Below are positions 33,005-44,288 of a stretch of DNA of 64,000 nt, one piece after another. Source of the stretch: Macrotrachela quadricornifera (lineage: Eukaryota > Rotifera > Eurotatoria > Philodinida > Philodinidae); the NCBI GenBank assembly GCA_022393335.1, contig JAJEKB010009261.1:1-64000 (forward strand), written 5' to 3'. Each line of letters opens with the position of its first letter. The stretch's first letter is position 1. The position numbers and the translations under genes are program-made. The notes beneath the pieces are model-generated. The model had not been told where the DNA came from. It worked only from the letters and a program-made list of their open reading frames with translations, and ran no database searches.

Positions 33005-33252
33005 CCTTGACCCAGTCTCTGCTGTGTATGATATTGTTACCAAAAGATCTTTATTTCTCTTTCCTCTCGTCTACATTCATATCTTTCTTCAACATTACAT
33101 ATCACTAGCTTATACTTTTATGATGATATGTTTACCTTCTTTCTTTTTTCTTCTTATATCTTATCCTATCATTTCTTTTATCTTATATTTTCAACATAAA
33201 CTTAAAGACATCATAAAAATCAACATTAAAAAGGTATCATCTTAAAATTGGT

Positions 33253-36200
33253 ATGGCGACAACTGCTTCGTCTGATCTAACGATTGGTAAGTTTGTGATT
33301 GTTTATAAAACCTTACATATATATAGTGATTATTGTTGATTATTATTGCCTAACTTGATATAATAATATATATCCCTGGAAAGAAAAAGCTGCATATAGT
33401 ATTTCGACTCTCTTGACATTCTAGAAGGACAATTTGAAAAATTTAATTATACTATTTGATGACTCTTGGAATTCTCTATCACTTTGTATATTTTTGTTTT
33501 AACAGGTGGCCCATAAAGAATGAAGGTTTTAGTATTTTATGAATATCTCAGTCATTTTTTTATTTACTTGTCTACTATTTATTTTTTGTTCGATAAGAAA
33601 TTTTCTTTTCTACAAAATTAACTGTGTTTGTTGTCATGACTTCGTTTTAATCGATACAATCGGTTGGTCCAAGATGAACAACTTTCAAAAAACTATCTCT
33701 TCACGGATTTTCTTCGGACAGCCCGTTTGAGTTGACGAATTCATTCCATATACAATAGTTCCATAGATTGAGATCAGGACTGTTTGGAGGCCAGTGATCT
33801 TTGTCGATGACACCTGGAAAATGATCTTGACACTAATCTTGACTTTCCTTATGGGCGTGTTGATTTGCATCGTCTTGTTGAAAGGTCCAATCGTTTTTAA
33901 AAATGCCATTTCCTAATGTGAGAGCGATTGGAAGCATTTCTCTTATGTACCACTTATGATCAACGGTTTCCTCCGGAGCTGTCAGATCGGATCGGATCGG
34001 CATGAATCAAACTGTGTATTTTTGGTTTTTTAATAGTGAAACCTACCTTTCGATGAGTCATGTCTATCGTTTTATCCTTTTATTTCTGACATTACTAGTT
34101 AGTTGTACACTAAAGCTGCTTCATAGATTACTCTGGCTTTATTGTCTCTCATCTCTGTGCAAAATCTGCTATCCTTTAATGATAACATAATTTAATGTAA
34201 AAATGAGCCGCACATTTATAAATAATTAATGTATTGCCTGAAATTTTATTTGAAACGAGTAATCGGACGCATCCATCCAAAAAGACGTTTAATTTGTTAA
34301 TCTTTAAAAGGAACAAATAAAATCTTGTATGTCAAAAATCTCGAAAAAAGTTTCTTATATCAGTAAAAGGTATTTGATATGCGAAAAAAAGTTGTAACAG
34401 GCCGGTACCGGTTACAGCTCTGTTTTTCTCTTCTAAAATTACGAAAGGAGATATTCCTTTAGAGCACACTTCAATCCAAACTATAGCCTTTTACAGAAAT
34501 TTCTGTACGTGCTTGCCGCCACCCTTCGCATCAAATTTGTCACTTAAATCCTATCGTTGTGGGAGTCCATCATTGGCGAACATTTTCTTATAAGAAAAGA
34601 CAAATCTCAAAGTGTCCTCCTTGCGAAAGTTCGTTTGTATTCATTTTGCAAATTTCAATTTTTTTTTCTTTCTGATCTTGAGAAAGTTTTGGCTGGACTT
34701 TTTTCGTTTAAGACTTGAGCTTAAGACCCTCTTTCAAAATTCCTTGAGTACTTGTTCAAGAAATCTCCAAATCACAAGCAATGATTTTCCATCGCTCATC
34801 TCACTGTTTCCGTTCTGCTTGTTGTTGAACGATCTTTGGACTTGAATACACTGATTGGACCGATTTCTCGAATCATTTTATATCATCTCTCAGCAGCTGA
34901 GAGTCCCACTGCATCGTGGAGATCCTCATAAATCTTCAAGCACGACCGTCAATCTTAATATTTTGAGAGTACAAAATTAACATAGAATTGTAGCGAAGAA
35001 AACTTTCTATTGAACGAAAAGAAGTTAGCGGTAAAGCATGGATAACGGTCGACATATTCTTTCTCAAATTATTATTCGAATAGGAATAACTTTTTCTAAA
35101 AGAAAATATATATTCTTATAGTGCTTGAGATTCTCTATCATCTTATATATTAACATATTGTCTTGAATTGAACTAGCGGAAATTCAGTCTGTGGAAATCT
35201 GTACATCAGGGTGCCTTCATTGCACTCAATTTATAAACTAAAACAAAACTATACAAGGTGATAGAGAGTTCCAAGCGCTATCAAATGGTATAATTAAGTT
35301 TTCCAAAATATCCTTCTAGAGTGTCAATAGAGTCGAAATATCATATACAGCTTTTTCTTTCCAGAAGTATATATGTATTTTGAGACAAGACTGTTTATAA
35401 TCACTGTTAATATCAAACAAAAAGATAACTATCTTTATTAATCTTTTCAGAAGATATGCTATTGATGAAATGAAAATCTTTATAAAACAGTAAACTCAAG
35501 ATAGACATGATTTATCTTGAAATTTATAATAATCAAATAATAATGCCTACATCCTTTTCTTCTTTTCTAGCTGATACTGATTCAATTAAATGTCATGATA
35601 TTCAATTTCCTCTTCCTACACATCGTCGTGTATCTATTTCATCAATTGTTCAACCAGATCCATTAGGACCTATTTTATCAACAGATGAAGTAACACTTAA
35701 AAGACATCTTGGTTTATTCTCCGGAATTTGTTTTATTGTTGGCACGATCATTGGTAAATTTTTCCATCTTATATTTTTGTTTTATTATCAAATATTTTTT
35801 GTAATTAGGTTCTGGAATATTTATTTCTCCTAAAGGCGTTTTGCAAGAAACACAATCAGTAGGTCTTTGTTTGATTGTTTGGGCTATCTGTGGAGTAATT
35901 TCGATTCTTGGTACGCATTAGTAAAATATTTTCGTGTAAAGTACATATTTATATTTCTTCTAGGAGCACTTTGTTACGTTGAAATTGGTACAGTAATACC
36001 GAGAAATGGTGCAGATATAGCTTATATGAAAGAAGGTATGATACACAAGAAAAACGAAGATAATCATGATTAGATCCATTTCGTTGGTTTTATAGGATAG
36101 ATAATATTTATCTTCAAAAAATGATTGAATATAAAGGCAAAATAATCCCAAACAAGAGAAATTCGTTTTTTTGTGAAAATTGAAGCTGAGTTGTTAAAGT

Positions 36201-38266
36201 TTAGCGAAGTTATAACAGAAGAATTTTTGATGGTGAGTCGATTATAACGAATAAACTGATTCTTTTGAAACAATCTAGGTATACTCAGAAAAAAAAACTT
36301 TCGATAGAGATTTTGTTGCGTAAAATGTCATCCATACAATGACAATCTTTTCAGGATGTCTAAACTAACTAGATACGCATATTATTATAAAAATCAGCTC
36401 TATGAAAATACATTAAATATAGATATAGGCATTTTAGTTTTATAAATTCACGTTGCTAAAGAATGACTTTGCTCATATTTTTATTAATAGGTATTGGATC
36501 GTTTCATGAACGAACAGGTGATATATTGGCTTATTTATTCGTTTGGACAACCACTTTTATTCTCCATCCAATAGTGCTTGCTATTATGTCTCTCACCTTT
36601 TCACAATACTTCTTATCTGGCATTACGAATAGTAAATTAGTATCCTTCTATAAGCATTTTGAAAATAAATCTGTATTCAGATTCCGAACCATCACAAAAA
36701 CTTGTCAAATTATTGGCTATTCTTGCTATTTGTATGTTCGTTCTTTCTATAATCTAATAGTGTCTATATCGTCTATTTGTAGTAATACTCATCATTATTA
36801 ACTCATTTAGTGTAACGATAGCTAATCGTCTCAATATTGTTTTCGTCATCTGCAAGATGTTAACTATCTTGACTGTAATAATAGGTGGTATTGTACGAAT
36901 TTGCCAAGGTTTGTTTTTGTTCTATTTGAAAAATAATAAGACAGATCATTGAAAAATGAATTCTTTTTATAGGACATACACAAAACTTAGAAAATAGCTT
37001 CGCTGGTGAGTGCAGTTAATTATAATAATAAAGGAAAAATAGTATATTATCGTATTCTAAAATAGGAACAACAAATAAACCATTTGGTATTGCACTTGCA
37101 TTTTATTCTGGTCTTTTTGCATATGGTGGATGGTCCAGTCTCAATTCAGTGACAGAAGAACTTAAAAATCCCAAAAGGTACTAATTTCAAATAATGATAT
37201 GTATGTATACATTGTCTTATTAATAGTAACTATTTCCATTTCAAAGATTACTTATTCATTTATTTACCAGCTAAATGTAACGTAATAAATATAAATATCT
37301 TTATTGTTTTATAGAAATCTATGGTTATCTATTGCATTGGCTTTACCTACTGTCATCATTTTCTATATTCTAACTAATATTTCTTATTTCACTGTAATGA
37401 ACAAAGACGAATTACTTAATTCAAATGTTGTTGCTGTAGTATGTAGACTAATAATAATAATAATAAAACATTATATATATAATGTATGATTTGTATATAG
37501 ACATGGGGTAAAGTTGTATTGGGTCCTGTTGTTCGTGTACTACCCATATTAATCTCTATTAGTGCATTAGGAACTACCAATGGAAGTCTGTTTGCAGGTG
37601 CTCGATATTGTATGGTTGGTGCTCAATATGGATACTTACCTGAATTATTTGCATGTATTCAGAGACGAAGATTAACACCAATATCCGGTATTGTCCTTGA
37701 GGTTGTATCATCTAGTTAATATGTAATAATAAAGAATTTATTATTTTTGTTTTTTGAAGGGACTTCTTGCAATTATTTGTTGTATTCCAAGCAATGTTTA
37801 TAAATTGATTGATTTTCTCAGCTTTAGTTCATGGATATTTCATGGTCTAACATTTGTTGCTACACTTGGCTGTAAATTTACGAAAAAAGATGTTGAACGA
37901 GTGATTAGTGTATGTAATTTTATTTTTAATTATAAGAAGAAAGTTAAAATAAAAACTTCTATTCAGGTTCCAATTCCATTAATTGTCATTGTTATCTTAA
38001 TCTCAATCTACTTAGTTGTTGTTCCTGTTATAGCTTCTCCAAATATTGGATTTATTATTACTCCTTGTTGGTTTTTAGTCGGTTTAATATTCTATTATCC
38101 ATTTGTTTATCGTAAAATAGAATTAAAATTTATGGGTAAGTCATGAAAATATATTTACTTTTCAAATTTTACAGTCATAATAACAAATAATTTTCTATTT
38201 TAAGGAAAAATTAATTCATCTCTTCAACGAATTTTTCAATTACAACGAGCACAAATTAACATTTAA
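33253..38266 (+). CDS. SLC7-type (L-type) amino-acid transporter light chain, 14 exons, 519 aa
   Basis: Exons: 33253-33286, 35571-35753, 35809-35910, 35964-36035, 36491-36631, 36681-36731, 36783-36908, 36973-37005, 37066-37177, 37315-37438, 37501-37701, 37760-37909, 37967-38135, 38205-38266. All junctions are GT..AG in matching phase and the total is exactly 520 codons. About 12 membrane segments are visible, with the family motif [16 protein letters not shown], then [38 protein letters not shown] and [19 protein letters not shown]. Such proteins exchange neutral or basic amino acids at the plasma membrane, usually with an SLC3 heavy chain. The heavy-chain-linking Cys before TM4 is not present (the loop reads NNSEPSQK). 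Most introns are about 50-60 bp; the first is 2.3 kb because of a transposon. Confidence 0.88.
33373..35367 (-). mobile_element. dead mariner element inside intron 1 of the transporter gene
   Basis: Inverted repeats of about 145 bp (33373-33520 and 35225-35367) share CTGGAAAGAAAAAGCTG and TTCGACTCT..GACA.TCTAGAAGGA, with TA at both ends (33371-33372 and 35368-35369). The minus strand holds a mariner transposase relic in several frames: [13 protein letters not shown] near 34830, KLSQDQRKK-like text near 34690, SKGISPFVI near 34450, then [23 protein letters not shown] and [10 protein letters not shown] at 33970-33760. Stops and frameshifts abound. About 430 bp of unrelated sequence (about 33985-34410) interrupts it between SKGISPFVI and DHKWYI. 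Confidence 0.85.
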
Positions 38267-38721
38267 CAATAGACTTCTTTCTTTTTTATTACTAATTTAA
38301 AAAACGCTCAAATTTGAAGATATAATACTTTCCAATTTGATGTATATTATCCTAGGTTTTCATAAGTATATCACAAGCTATAATGAAGATTCATAACCTA
38401 GAATTGAGAGAAGATTTAGTTCTTAGAACGTGATAAAGTTGGTCTGGTTTTTCATTTGATTCACTCACAAGAGCTAAACAAAATAGGAAGAAGGATTCGC
38501 CTAAGGCAATAATTAAACCACAAATATGACGCTATATGTATTATAAGTAAAAATTGATATAATTTAAATCAGCGCATTATTTCAAATAATTGGTTCTATT
38601 ATGGAAATTTAGTCTAAAGAAAGATCTATCAGAATAGCCATGAAACATAATTTTCTTTTATTTATCTAATTCGAAACTGCTGTAGATAATGTTAGCGAGT
38701 ATGAGTGACTGAATCAGGTAC

Positions 38722-40871
38722 TTAATATTCGTTTTTTGTGTACAGTTGATATGAATTGATCTGTGATGAGACACGTTCAATCGACTGTTTGATAGAAACA
38801 ACATAATAATGTGTAGTCGGCAATGCTTCTAAATAGATATTAGCTGCTTGCTGGTAGTGATGCAAAGCTTCCACTAATTCTTTCCTTTCCTCATACACAT
38901 TGCCTATGATACTAAGCGACCATGCGATGCGATAATGTCTAGGAGGCAGAGATTTTTCGAAGATTTTAAGTGAAAGATTCGCATGTTTGATTGCTTCATC
39001 ATGATTTTGAAGACATCGATGAGCATCAGCTATGGAACCGTGTAAAGCACCTAATGATGAATGGCAAGCAGTGAAATGCTTCTCATTAATAATCAGTGCT
39101 TTTTGAAGATAATCCATAACATTCGAGTAATTCATTAATCTTTTATAGATATATCCCATGTTCATCAAACATTCAGCTATATCGAGATGTTCGTTACCAT
39201 AAGCTTTTAGAAATAACGATAGAGCTGTTTCAAGAGCTTTAAGTGCCTGTTCAAGGTCGTTTTTTTTCGATATACACTGCCAATTCTGACATAACTCTTT
39301 GCCAAATCAGGATCGTCGATTCTTAATTTGTTTTTTTTTAATTTCTAATGATTTCTGATGCCATACTAGACTTATGTCTAAGTCGGCTTTCTTCATTGCC
39401 AATTCGCCTAATCTGAAATCGCAACGAGCAATGTCCTCGTGTTCTTCGGGCAATTCATTCAGTAAACGATGCGAATACTTTTGAGCGTGATCACATCTAC
39501 CCATTTTATACAGTACATGACCGAAAGAAAGAAGATATGGTTCCGTACTATCTCCGTCATATTCTTTTTTCATTTGATCGACAACAGATTTTACATCTTA
39601 ATCATTTTCACTGCATAGTATCATTCGAATGATCCATATGTGCTCATTGTTACAATAGATATTGACTAGTCGAAAGATGGATCCGAATATGACAAGTACT
39701 TCTTCTTCTTGAGAAAAATTGCTGAGTGATGCTATATCAGCAAATGATTTAGCATTATCGAGTCGAGGATCAGCAATAATCTCAAATAGCACACGTTCAA
39801 TATCATGTGGAAGAGCTGAGATTGTGAGAAACATAAGTGCTAACTGTTGATTGCGACTTGTCGAAAAAAATGAGTTAATAGAAATTAATTTTCCAATGGA
39901 ATTTTTCAACAGTTCTAATTCATTGGTTGACATTAATTGACCACGGTTAAGATGGAGCAAAGATAAACAACGATGTTCTTTGAGTTGCAACTCGAGATCG
40001 CGAATGAAAAATCGAAGGAGAAAGAGAACGTCGGTATTCTGCATTCGAAGAGCTTTATTTATCAGTCGATAAAGAAATGAATCTCTCGTATACCACCAAA
40101 TGGCTCGATCAGATGAATATTCTTGTTCAAATTCATGAATGATTTTCAAAGCAGCCTCATTATCTTGATATTCTTGTTTACACATATCAACTAGCTCATT
40201 TTTAAGTGTTGGTGTTGATTTCATATGAAGTAAACAATCAATTAATACTTGTCAATGCACAAATTGTCCGTTTAAAGTAGTGGTCGATTGTTCTTGGCCA
40301 CTAATCGAATCGAAAATACTGATTGGTAAATTTTCATCAATTTTGTCGTTATTTCGTTGTTGTTGATCCAATTAGATTTGTACAACAAGTTCATCTAACT
40401 GCACAATTATTCCTTTGACCTATATTATACGATACTTTAGAACAGTGATCAAGTCGACGTAAAATTTCAATATTCAATACACACAACGTCTTATTTTTTT
40501 CGTTTGTTATTTAAAAAAAAACCCATTCTGACAAAGTATTTGAGAAAAAGATTGCTAACCTTTGTGAATTTGTCGGTCTATTTTTGGGTACTAATTTTAT
40601 TCTTGCAGTAGACGTAGACAGAAGAAAGTTGTCGAAGTGAATGAATACGAGGTACGATCTGTTCACCTAATTGACCACTAACGATAAGGACTATTCGATC
40701 ATGAATAGAAAATGATCGGATATAATTTTCGCACAACTGTTCATCTTGAAATGTTTTCAAGTAATTGATTGAAGTACGCAATTGTTGTTGGGCTTTGATA
40801 TTTTCAGCAGTATCATTGACTGAAACATCAAGCCAAAGTAGAGAGAATGTTTCTAGATTACTATTTTCCAT
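38722..40871 (-). pseudogene. ADP-ribosyltransferase plus TPR protein, broken
   Basis: The gene type is common in bdelloids. An N-terminal domain (ETFSLLWLDVSVN .. DRIVLIVSGQLG) is followed by an arginine-type ADP-ribosyltransferase domain with R-S-E motifs (HLNRGQ, INSFFSTS, QEEEVLVIFGS), then kinesin-light-chain-like TPRs. A spliced intron after FTK (donor GTTAGC about 40559, acceptor about 40424) is still legible. The frame carries in-frame stops near 40580 (TAG), 40373 (TAA), 40249 (TGA) and 39600 (TAA). Two frameshifts lie in runs of A near 39325 and 39262. Frameshifts in homopolymers could be assembly errors, but four stops make loss of function likely. Confidence 0.8.
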
Positions 40872-40899
40872 AATAAATAGTTCGAAAGATGTTGCTGTA

Positions 40900-41920
40900 T
40901 GCACACTAGACTACCAACAACGAGTAAAATGAATATTTACTTCAATCGCATCGAAATCATATTCGCGTTCTTTTATCAAATTTGCTCGATTAGTAACAGC
41001 AATGTTTTTTCTCGAGTCACTTGCGTTCTTTCACATGGAGATAATGATGTATATTTTTCAGGCATGATATTGTTGGTAAATATCAATCCTTTTTGATTGG
41101 CGAAGATAAAATAACAAGAAATAGTATTTGGTAGGAACAGCTACCACAAGTAACACTCGTCACTATGACTCGTTAAACCCTCGACTGAAATTGACCTAAG
41201 TAGGGGTGCCACTTTAAACTCTAATTATGATCGAAATTTTATAGTCGGTAATAACTAGCTTAGGTCTTCAAGCTTTATAGTATTTAAATATCTATCGGAA
41301 ATTATTTGTCGCTGCATCCGCTTTTCTATTAGCCGAAAAACTGGCCAATCAGATGGTAGCAAATTGTAACTCGCTTATTTCACGGATAACCGTGAGAGAT
41401 TCTATGAAGGCTTTTATAGAGCACCCTTGATAGTCTTAAATTGGGCCGAACAACCCTATGGACCATCCTTCTTTTTATGGAGAAAAAACGCCTTGAAATG
41501 TGAATGGACAAAAATCAGATATCATAGACACCTGCTCGCTGACTTTTAAGCAGATAGTTTTTAAATCTGATGTTCTTTTGAAGCCGTGATAAGCAAGCAA
41601 GCAAACTATTTTTTTTCATATGATCCTGTCTACAGACAAGGGAATATAGATGTTTTTAGATTAAACAAGAGAATCCCTTCTGTTTATTATATTGTATGAT
41701 TGATGTTTGAGATGAAAAGCAGGTGTTAAAATAGTAAGTCATTTTATTAGTATATTAAAAGCTAAAAAAAAATTAGAATGACTATTCATTATTTCTCTTT
41801 ATTTATTTATGCATTTACTCAACATAAAAATTGAGTTTATCTTTTATTGTAATAAATTTTTTCTATTGGATATCTCTTTTATTTTTTCTGTTGCTTTTAT
41901 AAAAATAGATATAGGAAAGA
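40900..41920. other. intergenic region, nothing supported
   Basis: No open frame with domain character or splice pattern was found. The 65-codon ORF at 40899-41096 overlaps the promoter side of the pseudogene. Confidence 0.4.
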
Positions 41921-43647
41921 TTAACTATTGTTAATGTTCAGATATTTATTATCTTCAATTAATTTTGACAATTGAAAAGCAAATTTTGTGATAATAATCT
42001 ACAATGAACAACATAAAGAGTGAGGAATAAAAGAAAAATTAAGATAATATACCTGAATACTTAGAAGTAAAACATCAAGTGTAACCATGAAAATTATAGT
42101 GGCAATTGCAAGAGAGGCATATCCTATTACTGTGAAAATGATAACCAAGGCGTATGTAATACGTACAAGATACATAGTATATACTATTAGAAGAATAACA
42201 TTCAACCATGCAAACTAGAAGATAAAAATGAATATTTATAAAAGATTGATCTCTATATGTTGAAATAGATATATTGTGTATAGAAAAAGAACATACCACC
42301 ATCAAACCTGTTGGATAATATTTGTAGCTAGTCAACAATCCGAAACTATTTAATAAAATTCCAAGTAACATCGAAGATATTGCGATATTGCAATTTTGAT
42401 TTGACTTAATATAAATTGGATAATTAGCCTTGCAATCTCGTATATCACTAACACCATTGATTGAAATTAAAATCTATTAAAACATCAATTAATACAGAAA
42501 AATATCTTACAAATGTATCTTAATATTTTTCAGATTAGAATGTATTACTTTTAGTTTTCTTAATATGATTTTATTTCAATCAAAAATATTATACACATAT
42601 GACAGAGTCCGACTCGGGTCGGGTCAGACCTCGGGTCGGGTCGGGTCGGGTCGGGTCGGATCGGGTCGGGTCAAGAAAAACATACTTGATCTCGGGTCGG
42701 GTCGGGTCGGATCACATCATGCTCGGGTCGGGTCGGGTCGGGTCATAAAAGGTTTACAAATTTTGAATTTCACATAAGAAAAGCAGCGATTTTAGATGAG
42801 ATAATGATTTCTTTATTTCAATTATCGATAGAATATGTATCGATTTACTGAGAAGATTTTTAATGTCTGAAAAAAAGTCATTTTGATTGACCAAAAACTA
42901 TCCATCACCTCGGGTCGGGTCGGGTCGGGTTGCGAAAAAAATTTTGAGCTCGGGTCGGGTCGGGTCGGGTCACGATTTGCTCGGGTCGAGCCGGGTCGGG
43001 TCGAATTTTGTTGAGCTCGGGTCGGGTCGGGTCACAAAAAAAGTGACCCATGTCGGACTCTGACATATGATAGAATAAGATTAATCAAATAAATCATCAA
43101 TTTTATTCTATTTAATGTTATAAAGGAAAAAATATTTATTTTTTTTGGGATGCATCAATATTAACATATTAAGCAAATATTCTATCTTACTGTGACACAA
43201 TTCATTAACTAAATAAAAAGATTTGACATCACTATAAATATTGATTATACAAAGAAATATTCCGTATGTCTCAAAATGTTTGCATACTTTTTGTTTTACA
43301 TTTATTTCACTCAAGACTCAATGATATAATCTTGATTTCGTTTTTAAAAGATGACGGAACAAATTCCTACTGACATGTTCTAATAATATCTTCCAAACTA
43401 AAAATAAAATATTACATTTTACTGTTACTTCCTACCGTATGTGAAATGATAAGTGTGCAAACATTTTGGAACACTCAGTATTACGAAAAATTTTAAACAA
43501 TAAACTCACCAATTGGATTGATAAAATAATAATAAGATGTAATCGAGTTCGCCTAATCTCAGGATGATTAGCAAGCCATGATGAATTCATTTGCAATGTA
43601 GATGGATTAGTTATTATTGTCTTATTAGTAGATTTTTCATAATGCAT
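41921..43647 (-). CDS. small four-transmembrane protein, 4 exons, 184 aa
   Basis: Exons 43647-43510, 42473-42297, 42214-42053 and 41998-41921 join in phase 0 throughout (46, 59, 54 and 26 codons including the stop). Donors are GTGAGT, GTATGT and GTATAT. Four hydrophobic segments are visible: about residues 33-53 (split by intron 1), 75-95, 103-125 and 128-155. The first loop has two Cys (RDCKANYPIYIKSNQNC). The family is not recognised; by size and topology it resembles small tetraspan or MS4A-like membrane proteins. Intron 1 (1.04 kb) contains the hAT MITE with GGGTC arrays; the other introns are 82 and 54 bp. Confidence 0.75.
42603..43062. mobile_element. hAT MITE with GGGTC repeat arrays and perfect 8-bp target duplication
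   Basis: acatatga flanks both ends exactly (42595-42602 and 43063-43070). The terminal repeats are CAGAGTCCGAC on the left and its reverse complement GTCGGACTCTG on the right, a hAT-style start. Inside, at least eight clusters of tandem GGGTC (ctcgggtcgggtcgggtc) on the plus strand are separated by A/T spacers. No coding sequence is present: the overlapping ORF only translates the repeat. It sits in intron 1 of the four-TM gene. Confidence 0.88.
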
Positions 43648-43662
43648 TTTGATGTACTTGTT

Positions 43663-44288
43663 ATTTCTATTTTCTTTAGTATGATGTGGATAAAAAAAGA
43701 GAACGTTTTGTCAAATGCATTAAACATCCGATTAACATTGTCGGAAGATAAATATATAGAAACAATCTTCCTTTGTTTTTTTGATTGACAATTATTTTTT
43801 TTTATGTCATATGTATGAAGTATTTTTGTTGGACAGTAGCGAAAGTTCAATCGATTATTTTCCAACGTATTTTGGACAGAATTAATGTGAAACATTACGC
43901 ATTTGATAAGATTTATTTGACATAGTGACGCCTATGGATTAAATCTGTATATGAAATTTCCATTGAGAAGAATAGAAAACAATTAGTTAGAATCAATATT
44001 TGATATTCTTTCTAATAAAACAAAAGTTTGTACTTAAACAAATCATGCTTTCTCTATCATTCGTACGTTAATGTTTCAAATACAAAAAAATTTCGATGAT
44101 TTCTTCAAGAATTTTCTTTTAATGAAGCAATAATAAATCAGAAAACCGACTTAATATATATTTAGAAAGACCATAAAATATTTTTTTAAATAATCATCTA
44201 CTCGATAGAAATACTTTTGCAACTGTAAAAATATATTGATGGGAAAAGTTCTAAAAATTTTCTTCATAGTTCATGAAATGGTTACATA
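43663..44288. other. spacer between the four-TM gene and the LRR gene
   Basis: AT-rich; the short ORFs on both strands are not supported. It contains the presumed promoter of the four-TM gene and the 3' flank of the LRR gene. Confidence 0.4.

Noticed and set aside
32845..33245. Plus-strand ORFs with DELSG repeats
   Set aside because: They translate the 15-bp terminal array of the 844-bp MITE.
42565..42777. 70-codon ORF of Gly, Ser, Arg and Val repeats
   Set aside because: It only reads through the GGGTC arrays of the hAT MITE.
42603..43062. Possible interstitial telomeric repeat
   Set aside because: GGGTC pentamers with hAT ends and an 8-bp duplication fit a MITE; the unit differs from the hexamer telomere repeat reported for bdelloids.
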